The notes: generated by a model not told the origin, from the letters alone. A DNA stretch of 49,958 nt from DATAXP01 sp036272935 (GCA_036272935.1 DATAXP010000156.1:1-49958), one strand, 5' to 3'; shown: positions 40,873 to 49,921, numbered from the stretch's first letter. Numbers and translations are program-made.

Positions 40873-41937
40873 ATGTGGCAAGGCATTGAAGGCCATGACG
40901 AAGTCGTTGAACTTTTCCGGCGTGCCATTGCGCGCGGTCGGCTGGCCAGCACGTATCTGTTCGTCGGTCCCGAAGGGGTCGGCAAGCGAACGTTCGCCCG
41001 TCGCTTGGCCCAGGCGCTGTTGTGCCGCTCGCCAGGCAGCGATCCGCTCGAGCCCTGCGGACGCTGCGAACCGTGCATACAGATGGTCGCCGGCTCGCAT
41101 CCCGACCTGCTCGAAGTGGCCAGGCCCGCCGACCGCGCAGAAATTCCCCTGCGGCTCCTGATCGGTCCTCCTGAACGCCGCATGCAGGAAGGGCTGTGCC
41201 ATGACCTATGGCAAAAGCCGCTTCCCGGCAGCCGACGGATCGCGATCATCGACGATGCCGACTACCTGAACGAGGAGAGCGCGAATTGCCTGCTTAAGAC
41301 GCTCGAAGAGCCGCCGCCCAAAGCGGTCGTGTTTCTCATCGGCACTTCGGCCGAGCGTCAGTTGCCGACGATCCTGTCTCGCGCTCAGCTCATTCGCTTC
41401 CGCCCGCTCGAGGCCGCGGTGGTCGCTCGTCGGCTGCTCGACAGCGAGCTCGTGTCCGACCCTGCCGAAGCGCATAGAATCGCATCGCATTGCGAAGGGA
41501 GCCTCGCGCGCGCCCGCGAGCTGCTCGACCAAGACTACTGGCAATTTCGCCGGAGTTGGCTTGCGCAGCTTGCTGCTCCGGGCGACGATCCGCTCACGGC
41601 ACCGCGCGTGCTGTTGGCCTTCATCGAGGCGGCTGGAAAAGAAGCCACGGCGCGGCGCGCTCGTGCTCGGCAGATCATCGATCTGACGATCGACTTTTAC
41701 ACCGAGCTAAGCCGAACGCTGGTCGGCGCAGCGGCCGGCGCAGCCGCCGACGTGCGCGAGGCGGCCGAGCGCCGTGCTTCGACCGGGGTAGCCGGTGAAG
41801 ATGCCGTGCTCGATTGCGTCGAGCGCAGCCTAACGGCCCGAGCACAGCTCGATCGCTACGTGAACCAGGCAACGCTTGTCGAATGCTGGCTCGATGATCT
41901 TGCCAGCGCGGCACGTGGCGTTGTGAACGCAGAATGA
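40873..41937 (+). CDS. holB: DNA polymerase III delta' subunit (clamp-loader, HolB)
   Basis: A 354-aa protein from ATG 40873; an in-frame GTG at 40867, overlapping the tmk stop, is a possible alternative. It has the AAA+ clamp-loader build: RLASTYLFVGPEGVGKRTFA (Walker A 33-40), a four-cysteine zinc motif C51...C62GRC65EPC68, then DLLEVARP, RRIAIIDDADYLNEESANCL with LLKTLEEPPP (Walker B and sensor region) and TSAERQLPTILSRAQLIRF. The delta' subunit helps load the sliding clamp. The C-terminal collar domain (about 230-350) is present. Translationally coupled to tmk upstream and abutting the phosphoesterase-like gene downstream; this tmk-holB pairing is common in bacteria. Confidence 0.9.
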   Translation: MWQGIEGHDEVVELFRRAIARGRLASTYLFVGPEGVGKRTFARRLAQALLCRSPGSDPLEPCGRCEPCIQMVAGSHPDLLEVARPADRAEIPLRLLIGPPERRMQEGLCHDLWQKPLPGSRRIAIIDDADYLNEESANCLLKTLEEPPPKAVVFLIGTSAERQLPTILSRAQLIRFRPLEAAVVARRLLDSELVSDPAEAHRIASHCEGSLARARELLDQDYWQFRRSWLAQLAAPGDDPLTAPRVLLAFIEAAGKEATARRARARQIIDLTIDFYTELSRTLVGAAAGAAADVREAAERRASTGVAGEDAVLDCVERSLTARAQLDRYVNQATLVECWLDDLASAARGVVNAE

Positions 41938-41945
41938 GGAGCACG

Positions 41946-42326
41946 ATGCGCTTCGTCGTTCTGCATCATCAAATGCCTGCTAGCTTCTCACGTCGGGATC
42001 ACTGGGATCTGATGCTTGAAGCCGACGGAAGCCTGCGAACCTGGGCACTCGACGAACCACCCCAGCTCGGTGAGACGATTCAGGGCATGCCACTTGCCGA
42101 CCACCGCCTGGCGTATCTCGACTACGAAGGGCCGATCTCCGGCAATCGCGGCACCGTCGCGTGCTTCGATCGTGGCAGCTATGCGACTCTCGAACAGCAC
42201 GACGGCCGCTGGCGAGTGCGGCTCGAAGGTGCCGCGCTACGTTGCACGTTGACCATCGAGCGCTGCGACGCTGACGATCAGCGCTGCACATTCAGGTTCA
42301 GCGCCGACGCGTTGAGCAGCGCGTGA
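41946..42326 (+). CDS. Stand-alone LigD-type 3'-phosphoesterase-domain protein
   Basis: A 126-aa protein from ATG 41946, with GAGGAG 4 bp upstream inside the end of holB; ATG 41934, overlapping the holB stop, is the alternative. It corresponds to the DNA ligase D N-terminal phosphoesterase domain: VVLHHQMP with SRRDHWDLMLEADGSLRTWA (H8, H19, D21) mirrors HH..RLHYDFRLE...LKSWA of LigD, followed by LADHRLAYLDYEGPISGNRG. In LigD this domain removes 3'-phosphates or ribonucleotides at breaks. Here no ligase or polymerase domain is attached. The catalytic set beyond the N-terminal His/Asp was not fully verified. Its last 49 bp overlap the convergent gene. Confidence 0.78.
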   Translation: MRFVVLHHQMPASFSRRDHWDLMLEADGSLRTWALDEPPQLGETIQGMPLADHRLAYLDYEGPISGNRGTVACFDRGSYATLEQHDGRWRVRLEGAALRCTLTIERCDADDQRCTFRFSADALSSA

Positions 42327-43036
42327 AAGGCGGCGGTGGCGGGTGTCGGGGGATGGCCGGTCGGTCCCGCCGCTGTCGTTCGCCCGGCGAGCACAAGCTG
42401 CCCGGCACGCAGCTCCAGCGTTCGCAGTTCGTACTGCGTGCCGTTTTGGTCGACCATCGGCGGGAGCGATAACAGGGCGGTCGGCGCACCGTCGGACTTG
42501 GTCCATCGCAGCGGCAGCTCCATGTCTGCCGCGACGGTGCTTAACCCATCGATGACCGTCGACAGGGGCAGCGGCATCGCGCCGGCACGCAATCGTTCGA
42601 TCTTCAAGGCCAATACATTCGGCTCAGCCAGCGCCACTTCCACATCGAGCGAAACCACGGTGGAAACTTTTTCGTCGGTGTAATGGCAGGCAATCGTAGC
42701 ACGATGCGGCTCGATGCGCAGGCGCGGCTCGGAAATGCCGCTCGCAAGCACGTCGGGATAGTTCTCCGGCACATCGACGGCAAGCCAGCCGTTGATCTGA
42801 TCGGCCGTGAATGCCGCGCTCCAGGTGCCTTGCTTGCGAGCGCTGCTCACCAGCGCCGTCGCTTGAGCCAGCAATTCGTCATTCGCTTCGCGCTGCTTCG
42901 TCTCGTCGACCGCCAGCGATTGACGATAGAAATCCGGGACATGACGGTAGGCCCAAGTCACGCCTCCGAGCATGCCGCCGACGAGCAGCGCGATCGCGAT
43001 GCCCAACTTCGCTGCCGCTCGCTTACGATGGTCCAT
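42278..43036 (-). CDS. Membrane-anchored protein of unknown function
   Basis: A 252-aa protein from ATG 43036 (longer frame to 43081 possible). The N-terminus is MDHRKRAAAKLG followed by a single membrane segment (IAIALLVGGMLGGVTWAY, residues 13-30), so most of the protein is periplasmic. The ectodomain has a predicted helix (about 38-75) and FTADQINGWLAVDVPENYPD, with beta-rich remainder. QINGWLA-type motifs occur in planctomycete conserved hypotheticals, but no function is known to me. The end overlaps the LigD-type gene by 49 bp in convergent orientation. Not part of the efflux operon: it starts 131 bp beyond the TolC stop. Confidence 0.65.
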   Translation of the reverse strand: MDHRKRAAAKLGIAIALLVGGMLGGVTWAYRHVPDFYRQSLAVDETKQREANDELLAQATALVSSARKQGTWSAAFTADQINGWLAVDVPENYPDVLASGISEPRLRIEPHRATIACHYTDEKVSTVVSLDVEVALAEPNVLALKIERLRAGAMPLPLSTVIDGLSTVAADMELPLRWTKSDGAPTALLSLPPMVDQNGTQYELRTLELRAGQLVLAGRTTAAGPTGHPPTPATAAFHALLNASALNLNVQR

Positions 43037-43167
43037 GACTGAGGACACCGACCAGAATGAAACCAAGAACAAACGCGGCACGACGCGCAGAGGAAAACTG
43101 AGGAATCGTAGGATTCAACCGTTTTCGAGTCAATGCGAATCGCGGCCACCTGGCGCCGGCACCGCGG

Positions 43168-44724
43168 CTACGGGGCGGTCGCCGCGGCTTGAATCAACAC
43201 ATCGGCCGGAACGCCTGTCGCGGCGGTGACGTTGGCGGCGGCCTGAGCCAGTTCGTTGAGCAAATCGAGGTGCGCGCGGCGAAACTGGATCAGGCTGGTC
43301 CGTGCCGTGAATACTCGCACGACGTCGACCTCGGCGGCGCGGAACTGATCTTCGAGGCGTCGCAGCTCGTCGGGTAGCGGTGCCGGGGCGACCGGTGATG
43401 CTTCGACCAGCCGCCGAGCGCGTTCGTAGCGATCGATGGCTGCTGCGGCCTCAATGCGCGCCCGCGCGAACAACTGGTCCCACTGTGCCTGACGCTGCCG
43501 CATTTCTTGCTGCCGCTGGCGCAACAATGGCACTCCAGAGTTGAACACCGGAATATCGTTTTGCGTGCGGAAGCCCCAATAGGTCGTGCCGCTTTCGGTC
43601 CGTTGGTAGTACGGACCGATGTTCAGGTCGGGTACGCGCGACGCATTGGCCAGGCGCGTCGCGGCGCGAGCCACGGCCAGGTCCGAACGGGCCGCGAGCA
43701 CGTCGGGACGCCCCGCCACCAAGTCGGCCGCGCTATCGTAGGGCGCGGCAGCCCCCCCCGCGGCCATCACGCCGCCGCATTTCGCCGTAAGCAGCCGCTC
43801 GGCAGTGGCTGGAGCAAATTGCCACGCCGCCAGATCATCCGCGATCGCGATGGGAGTATCGAGCGGCAGATTAAGCTGCCGGCGCAGGTCGAGCAGGGCA
43901 GTTTGATAGTTGGCCTCGGCTAGCTCGGCCTGGGCTCGGGTCGATCGCGTGTCGAGCCGCACGATAGCTACATCGGCCCCCGCAACGTGGCCCGCCTGCA
44001 ATTGCTTTTCCGACACGGACAGTAGTTGTTCGTTGAGTTCGGCATTGGCTAAGACAAGATCGCGAATGCCTCGCTGGTAGAGCGCCAGAAAGTACAGCCG
44101 CTCGGTTTGCGCAATGTTGTTCAGCTCGGCTTGCAGGATGTTCCAGCGCACCGAGTTCAACGCCGCCATGCCGATCTCTTCGCGCCAGCGCTGCTGGTGA
44201 GCAAGCTGCACCACCTGCATCACCAGCACGTAGTGGTAGACCACGTCGGGGCTTCCCGGCGCGGGCTGTTGAAGCGGCGTCGCGGTAATCTGCAGGTATG
44301 GATTGAACGGATAGGTGCGCGCTACGCCCAAGACACCGAGGCCCACGCCTTCCGACTGACGCAGCGCGATCAGGTCCGGGTTCTGTTGCAGGCCGATCTC
44401 GACAGCGCTGAACAATGTCAGGTTCAGAAGCGGCTTCGGCGCCTGCGGCGGTTCGATGTGGGTCGGTTCTGTGTCGATCGCCTCGGTGGGAATCTGCGCA
44501 GCGGCGTGCATGAGGGCTTCGGCCGCGTAGGATTGTGTGGACGAAACGAGCTGAATGGGCTGCGCTTCGACCGGCGGAAGCGGAGTCACCTGGCTTTGGG
44601 CGGCGGCCGGTTCATGTTTCGGTGCGCTGCGACAACCGCCGATCGTCACAAGCGCAACGGCCATCCAAATCATGCCGCCGAGCATGAGCCATTGTTCGCG
44701 CGCAGTGATGTTCCGATCAGGCAT
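43168..44724 (-). CDS. TolC/CusC-like outer-membrane efflux lipoprotein
   Basis: A 518-aa protein. The lipoprotein signal (LMLGGMIWMAVALVTIGGCRS, Cys at about residue 31) is followed by an outer-membrane efflux domain pair: LNLTLFSAVEIGLQQNPDLI (about 98-117), LVLANAELNEQLLSVSEKQL with QAGHVAGADVAIVRLDTRST, GRPDVLAARSDLAVARAATR, and a final helix with LIQFRRAHLDLLNELAQAAA. Length and repeats match TolC family members. As the third gene of an adaptor-RND-channel operon it should be the outer-membrane exit duct. Starts 147 bp after the RND stop, a larger gap than typical; nothing else was recognised between them. Confidence 0.88.
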   Translation of the reverse strand: MPDRNITAREQWLMLGGMIWMAVALVTIGGCRSAPKHEPAAAQSQVTPLPPVEAQPIQLVSSTQSYAAEALMHAAAQIPTEAIDTEPTHIEPPQAPKPLLNLTLFSAVEIGLQQNPDLIALRQSEGVGLGVLGVARTYPFNPYLQITATPLQQPAPGSPDVVYHYVLVMQVVQLAHQQRWREEIGMAALNSVRWNILQAELNNIAQTERLYFLALYQRGIRDLVLANAELNEQLLSVSEKQLQAGHVAGADVAIVRLDTRSTRAQAELAEANYQTALLDLRRQLNLPLDTPIAIADDLAAWQFAPATAERLLTAKCGGVMAAGGAAAPYDSAADLVAGRPDVLAARSDLAVARAATRLANASRVPDLNIGPYYQRTESGTTYWGFRTQNDIPVFNSGVPLLRQRQQEMRQRQAQWDQLFARARIEAAAAIDRYERARRLVEASPVAPAPLPDELRRLEDQFRAAEVDVVRVFTARTSLIQFRRAHLDLLNELAQAAANVTAATGVPADVLIQAAATAP

Positions 44725-44871
44725 CGCGTTTCGTCCCGAGAAGCGGCCGATGCCCCAAGAGCCAAATTGGCCGTCCTTACTCTTCTTGTCGGACGATTTG
44801 CCGGTCCGGACATAGCGATCCAGGAAGATGTGCGGATCGTCGCTGAGATACGCCCCGCAACTCTTGCCCAG

Positions 44872-47800
44872 CTAGCCGAGAGTCTTGCTAGCTGACGTAT
44901 TGTGTGCGCGGCCGTAGGCAAGATAGATCGGCGGCAGCAGCAGCAAGTTGAGCAGCACCGAGGTAGTCAGCCCGCCGAGAATTACGACTGCCATCGGGTA
45001 CTCGATCTCGTGGCCCGGCAGGTTCCCGCTCATCACGAGCGGCAGGAGCGCTAACCCCGTTGCCAGCGCGGTCATCAGGATCGGCGCAAGGCGCTCCATC
45101 GAGCCGCGCAGCACTAAACCCGCCCCGAACGGCTCTCCTTCGACCTCTTCGAGATGCCGGTAATGGCTGACCAGCATGATGCCATTGCGTGCCGCGATGC
45201 CCAGCACCGTGACAAATCCCACCAGCGACCCCAGCGACAACACGCCGCCTTGCAGCGCAGCTCCAATCACACCGCCGACCAGCGCGAACGGAATGGTCAG
45301 GAACACCAGCCACGTGGTGCGCCACGATCCGAAATCGACTTGCAGCAGCAGCAAGATGCCGATCACCGAAAACGCAGCTAGCGAGAACAACCGTCGCCGC
45401 GACGCCTCACGAGCCGCGTACTCGCCAAGGAATTCGGGATGATATTCGCGCGGAAAGTCGAGTTTCTTCACGGCCGTTTCGATGTCGCGAGCCACGGAAC
45501 CCAAATCACGCCCGTTGACGTTGCACGTCACGTCGATCCGCCGCGAGGCGCTCTCGCGCTTGATCTCGTTGGGGGCCGGCGCGATGTACAAGTCCGCGAC
45601 GTCTTTCAGCAGTGCGTGGCCGCCCAGCGGCAAGTCGATCGGCAATGCTCGCAGCGCGGCCAGGTCGGTACGGACCGAATCGACGCCTCGTACCGTCACG
45701 TCGAAGCTCTTTTGATCCTGGTACACCTGGCCGACCTTGGTTCCGTTGACGAGCGTCGCCACGACCCGCCGCGCGCCGGCGCTCGACAGGCCGAAGCGCG
45801 ACATCGCCTCGGGGCGCGGCTCGACGATCACCTGCGGCACCAGCACCTGCGCTTCCACCTTCAGATCGATCACACCCGGCACCTCGGCCATCACGTGCTT
45901 GATCTCATCGGCCTTGGCACGCAACACGCCCAGATCGGGACCGAACGTGCGCACCACGATCGTCGCACCGGCTCCGGTGAGCACTTCCTTGATCCGTTCC
46001 TTGAGGTACGTCAGCAGATCGCGATACAAGCCGGGATAGCCGTCGACAACCTGCTGAATTTCAGCGACGGTATCGGGAAGGCTGACGTTCGGATCGACGC
46101 TGATCCACAGCTCGGTGAAGTTCGGCCCGACCACCTCGTCGGCCACTTCGGCACGGCCGATGTGCGAGCCGAAGTTGCGCACTCCCGGAATCGAGCGTAG
46201 CTCACGGCTTGCCTGGATCGTGATGCGTCGCATGGCGTCGAGCGAGGCACCGGGTTTCTCAACCCAGTGCATCAGGAAATCGGTCTCCTGGAAGTTCGGC
46301 AGGAATTCTTCGCCTAGCCGGCTAACCGCAGCCAGACTGGCGGCGAAGGTGACTGCGACGATCGCGACACTCCAAAGCGGCCGCGCCAATAGCGGCGGCA
46401 ACACCCGGGCGTAGATCGCTTTCAGCCAACGCGCCAGTGGCGGGTCGTGCCGCCGCGTCGAAGCTCCGGGTAGCAGCACCAGCGACAGCGCCGGCGTCAC
46501 CGTCAGCGCTACCAACAGCGAAGCGAGAATTGCCAGGATGTACGCGATCGCCAGCGGCCGAAAGAACGAACCGGCCACGCCGTCGAGAAACAGCACCGGC
46601 AGAAACACCAGCATCACGATCAGGCTGGCATAGACCACCGCGCTGCGCACTTCGAGCGACGCTTCGAACACCACGCGTATTGCAGGCAGCGGTTCCGCAC
46701 TGGCTCGGTTGAGTTGCAAGCGGCGCAGGATGTTTTCGACATCGATGATCGCATCGTCAACGACTTCGCCCAGCGCGATCACCAGGCCGGCCAAGACCAT
46801 CGTGTTGATCGTCTGCCCCCACCAGTGGATCACCAGCCCGGCGGCCACCAGCGACAACGGAATCGCCGTCAGGCTGATGAACGCCGTGCGCCAGTCGGCC
46901 AGGAACACGACGAGAATCGCCACGACCAACGCGCAGCCCACTAGCATGGCGTGCGAGAGGTTGTTGAGCGACCGCTCGATGAACGTCGCCGGCCGGAAGA
47001 TCGTTGGATCGATTTCGACATCCTTGAGCCCGGGCCGCAGCGCGTCGAGTGCCTTTTCGACCTGCCGCGTCACGTCGAGCGTATTGCCCCAGGGCTGCTT
47101 CTCGACGATGAGCAGCAGGCCGGGAACGTCGTTGATCACCGCATCGCCAATCGGCGGCGGGAAACCTTCGACCACGGTGGCCACGTCGCGCAAACGGAGC
47201 GGCGAGCTGCCGCGGTAATCGACAATCGCATCGCCCAACTCTTCGGCAGTGCGGACGCCCACCAGTTGCCGCACCGCCAAGCGCTGATTGGGCGTATCTA
47301 CGAATCCGCCTCCGACGAGCGACGTGGCTTCGGTGGCGGCTCGCTCGACGGTGCCCAGTGTTATCGAGTGGGCACGCAATCGCTCGGGATCGACGAGCAC
47401 CTGGAGCTGGCGATCACGCTGCCCCCAAATCGCCACGTTCGCCACGCCGGGGATGCTCATCAGCCGGGGGCGAATCGTCCAGCGAGCCAGGATGGTCATA
47501 TCCATCTGCGAAAGCTTGGTCGACGTCATGCCGATCTTCAGCACGCGGCTGGTCGAAGACAGCGGTGACAAGACCACCGGCGGCCGGGCGACGGCGGGCA
47601 ACCGGCTCGCCTCGGTCGCAAGGCGCTCCTGCACCAGTTGTCGCGCGCGGATCAGGTCGGTACCGGTCTGAAAGATCAGCACCACGCTCGACAGCCCCAG
47701 TACCGATTTGGAGCGGATCGTCTTCAGCCACGGCGTGCCGTTGAGCGCATTCTCCAGCGGCATGCTGATCAGACTTTCGACTTCCTCGGTCGAAAGCCCC

Positions 47801-47958
47801 GGCGCCTCGGTCTGCACTTCGACCAGCGGGGCGGCAAACTCCGGAAACACGTCGAGCGGCGTCGTTTCGAGCGTGCGCACCCCCACGACGATCAACACCA
47901 CCGAAGCGGCGATCACCAGCACGCGTAGCCGCAGCGATGTCGAAACGAGCCAAGTCAT
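44872..47958 (-). CDS. RND-family efflux pump, heavy-metal (CzcA/CusA) type
   Basis: A 1028-aa protein with the duplicated RND layout: TM1 LRLRVLVIAASVVLIVVGVR, periplasmic loop 1 (about 31-335), TM2-6 (about 335-500), TM7 near 525, loop 2, TM8-12 (about 860-1015). VFPEFAAPLVEVQTEAPGLS and PLENALNGTPWLKTIRSKS identify the heavy-metal-efflux (HME) branch. TM4 reads VIALGEVVDDAIIDVENI (residues 393-410, with the proton-relay aspartates D401/D402 and E408), not the DFGxxVDGAV of CzcA nor the GAMVDAAIV of CusA; the GEVVDD form recalls the cyanobacterial NrsA-like (HME5) group, but substrate cannot be fixed. It extrudes cations with its adaptor (48022) and TolC (43168). Confidence 0.93.
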   Translation of the reverse strand: MTWLVSTSLRLRVLVIAASVVLIVVGVRTLETTPLDVFPEFAAPLVEVQTEAPGLSTEEVESLISMPLENALNGTPWLKTIRSKSVLGLSSVVLIFQTGTDLIRARQLVQERLATEASRLPAVARPPVVLSPLSSTSRVLKIGMTSTKLSQMDMTILARWTIRPRLMSIPGVANVAIWGQRDRQLQVLVDPERLRAHSITLGTVERAATEATSLVGGGFVDTPNQRLAVRQLVGVRTAEELGDAIVDYRGSSPLRLRDVATVVEGFPPPIGDAVINDVPGLLLIVEKQPWGNTLDVTRQVEKALDALRPGLKDVEIDPTIFRPATFIERSLNNLSHAMLVGCALVVAILVVFLADWRTAFISLTAIPLSLVAAGLVIHWWGQTINTMVLAGLVIALGEVVDDAIIDVENILRRLQLNRASAEPLPAIRVVFEASLEVRSAVVYASLIVMLVFLPVLFLDGVAGSFFRPLAIAYILAILASLLVALTVTPALSLVLLPGASTRRHDPPLARWLKAIYARVLPPLLARPLWSVAIVAVTFAASLAAVSRLGEEFLPNFQETDFLMHWVEKPGASLDAMRRITIQASRELRSIPGVRNFGSHIGRAEVADEVVGPNFTELWISVDPNVSLPDTVAEIQQVVDGYPGLYRDLLTYLKERIKEVLTGAGATIVVRTFGPDLGVLRAKADEIKHVMAEVPGVIDLKVEAQVLVPQVIVEPRPEAMSRFGLSSAGARRVVATLVNGTKVGQVYQDQKSFDVTVRGVDSVRTDLAALRALPIDLPLGGHALLKDVADLYIAPAPNEIKRESASRRIDVTCNVNGRDLGSVARDIETAVKKLDFPREYHPEFLGEYAAREASRRRLFSLAAFSVIGILLLLQVDFGSWRTTWLVFLTIPFALVGGVIGAALQGGVLSLGSLVGFVTVLGIAARNGIMLVSHYRHLEEVEGEPFGAGLVLRGSMERLAPILMTALATGLALLPLVMSGNLPGHEIEYPMAVVILGGLTTSVLLNLLLLPPIYLAYGRAHNTSASKTLG

Positions 47959-47967
47959 GGGGGAATC

Positions 47968-48025
47968 GTAGGGTGGGCTACGCCCACCGCATGCACTTGT
48001 TGATGGTGGGCGTGGCCCACCCTAC
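47968..48025. repeat. Inverted repeat with 21-bp arms inside the efflux operon
   Basis: The left arm (47968-47988, beginning GTAGGGTGGGC) and right arm (48005-48025, ending GCCCACCCTAC) are complementary at 20 of 21 positions, with a 16-nt loop. The CTA at 48022-48024 in the right arm is the reverse complement of the TAG stop codon of the adaptor gene, so the element supplies that stop. It fills the 63-bp spacer between adaptor and RND genes. Confidence 0.7.
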
Positions 48026-49281
48026 TTCGCAAATCCAAACTCGGCCCCGAACAACTCGATCGCGCCGGCAGTGACAACCTTTGCCCCGATCGCGGCGCCG
48101 CCATCGAGCACGGCAACATTGTCGATCACCTGCCGGACCTGCACGCGGCGGCGCACGAACGTGTGTTCAGCCGTCTGCTCGTACAACCAGGTGCCGCCTT
48201 GAATGTCGTGGATCACGGCCGACCAGGGGACGACGGTGCTCTCCTGCTGGCCACGCAGGCTGATGGCGACATCGACGCGCTGCCCAGGGCGCAGCACGCC
48301 TTTCGGATTGGGCAACTCGTAATACAAGTCGACGGTCGATGCCAACGGCGTCGCGGTCGGCGGGGCAGCAATCGAGCGTGCAACCATCGGCGTCGCTTTT
48401 CCCGACTGCGATTCCTGGGTGATCGTGGCGGCAGCTTCGGCATCGAGCTCCGCCAACTCGCCGACATACACCGCCACGCGCACCCAAATCGGATCGGCAT
48501 CCATCACCTCGAACAGCGGCGCGCCGGGAGCGACCACTTCGCCGGCAGTGGCGTGCTCGGCGCGCACAATCCCTTCGCGCGGCGCCTCGATCGTGAGCGG
48601 CTTGAGCTTCGAGGGATCGTCCTCCAGGTCGATGCTGTCGACCAGTTCCTTGCGCGACAGGGCCGCCTCGAGCACTTTTTGGGCGAGGTTCATTTGCGCC
48701 TGCGCGTCGTCGACCATCCGCGCCGTGCCCGCCTGCTCGGCAAGCAACCGCTGCGCACGCTCCAGGGCAATTTTCGCCGCATCGACCTGCACCTCGGCCG
48801 ACTGCACTTGCCCTTGGGCATCGATCCGCGACGTGGCAATCGTGTTCCGCGCTTCGGCAAAGCGAATGCGCTCGCCCGGCGAGAGCACCGATCGCTCGCT
48901 GGCCAACAGCGGCAACAACAGGAACATCGGCTGGCGGCGAACAACCCGCGCACCGACCGCTGGCGCCACGCCTTCTTTCGGTGCCAGCAGCGTTCCCGCC
49001 ACGGGGGCCGAAACAATGATCGATGCCCCCGGCGGCAACGCCACTTCTCCGCCGTAGGTCCGCGTGCGGCGCATCGACCGTCGCTCGACGGCGGCCGTCG
49101 TGAGGCCCAGTCGCGCTTCGGCCGCGGCGGTCAATACGATGGTGTTGACCTGTTCCTCGTTGGCAACATGCGCGACTTTCGCGGGCGGATCAGCCTTGGG
49201 CGCGGTCGCCTTGTTGCCCTGAGAACAACCGACGAAAGGGCCCAGGATGACCCAGAAGGCGAGGATGGTGTAGCGGCGCAT
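48022..49281 (-). CDS. RND efflux periplasmic adaptor (membrane fusion protein)
   Basis: A 419-aa protein. ATG 49281 is preferred to the frame end at 49437: AGGAAAGG lies just upstream and a lipoprotein signal follows (MRRYTILAFWVILGPFVGC, Cys at residue 19). Domain order: beta-barrel strand and lipoyl half (IIVSAPVAGTLLAPKEGVAP with VGARVVRRQPMFLL), a helical hairpin (about 145-225; AEVQVDAAKIALERAQRLLA), second lipoyl half (LTIEAPREGIVRAEHATAGE), then the barrel and MP domain (VPWSAVIHDIQGGTWLY, VRQVIDNVAVLDGG). It is the CusB/CzcB-type periplasmic adaptor bridging the RND pump and TolC. First gene of the operon. The C-terminus ends in FGFAK at a stop inside the inverted repeat. Confidence 0.92.
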   Translation of the reverse strand: MRRYTILAFWVILGPFVGCSQGNKATAPKADPPAKVAHVANEEQVNTIVLTAAAEARLGLTTAAVERRSMRRTRTYGGEVALPPGASIIVSAPVAGTLLAPKEGVAPAVGARVVRRQPMFLLLPLLASERSVLSPGERIRFAEARNTIATSRIDAQGQVQSAEVQVDAAKIALERAQRLLAEQAGTARMVDDAQAQMNLAQKVLEAALSRKELVDSIDLEDDPSKLKPLTIEAPREGIVRAEHATAGEVVAPGAPLFEVMDADPIWVRVAVYVGELAELDAEAAATITQESQSGKATPMVARSIAAPPTATPLASTVDLYYELPNPKGVLRPGQRVDVAISLRGQQESTVVPWSAVIHDIQGGTWLYEQTAEHTFVRRRVQVRQVIDNVAVLDGGAAIGAKVVTAGAIELFGAEFGFAK

Positions 49282-49433
49282 AACCTTTCCTGATACTTGC
49301 CCGCAGTGTGCTTCGCAAGCCACCTTGCGACTCTGGCCGACCGTAGGTGAGATAGCGGCTGAATAGGCACGGCCCGAGCCGTCGTCGCCCCTGTCCGACG
49401 ATGGACGGGGGAACCGAGCAAGGGGAGGCTTGG

Positions 49434-49799
49434 TCACGGGCTCGCGTCAAGCATCCAACGTACCGCAACGCCCGCCACGCAGACAGATGCACTGAAAAAG
49501 CCGGCGGCAAACACGCCAAGCGCCCAAAGTGGCCCGAACGCGTTGATACCAAACACGAAGCTTTGTGGAATCGCGTAAGCGATCGTCCACCGCCACCGAC
49601 GCTTCGGATAAACGCAGCTCGCCGCAAATGGCAGAGTATAATGCCACAGATGCACGGCAAGCCAGCGAAAACCGGTGCCCTCGGCACCGGGGACGCTTGT
49701 GTTTTCAACGAATCCAACTATTAGGCTAATCAACGACAATGCCACAACAATTACAATTTGCGACTTTTTGATCGGGGCCTTTGTCAATTCGCGTGTCAT
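49434..49799 (-). CDS. Small membrane protein of unknown function
   Basis: A 121-aa protein with three to four hydrophobic segments: IVIVVALSLISLIVGF (about 15-30), WLAVHLWHYTLPFAASC (46-62), TIAYAIPQSFVFGI (72-85) and LWALGVFAAGFFSASVCVAG (91-110). Basic strings (KRRWRW, 66-71) fit the positive-inside rule. No family recognised. It lies 152 bp upstream of the adaptor gene on the same strand and could be co-expressed, though no metal-binding motif ties it to the pump. Confidence 0.55.
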   Translation of the reverse strand: MTRELTKAPIKKSQIVIVVALSLISLIVGFVENTSVPGAEGTGFRWLAVHLWHYTLPFAASCVYPKRRWRWTIAYAIPQSFVFGINAFGPLWALGVFAAGFFSASVCVAGVAVRWMLDASP

Positions 49800-49921
49800 T
49801 GCGATGCACTCGCGTTGCAGGGCAATCGCATCAAACTTTGCCGGCCAGCGCTAGTGCCAGCATTCTCATCGCCTGAAAATTGGTTGGCCGTACACTTGTC
49901 AGCCGTCCCGAGGAGGAAAAA

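Noticed and set aside
44725..44871. A small gene between the RND and TolC genes
   Set aside because: No frame in this 147-bp spacer has both a ribosome-binding site and protein-like composition; the plus-strand frames are continuations of shadows.
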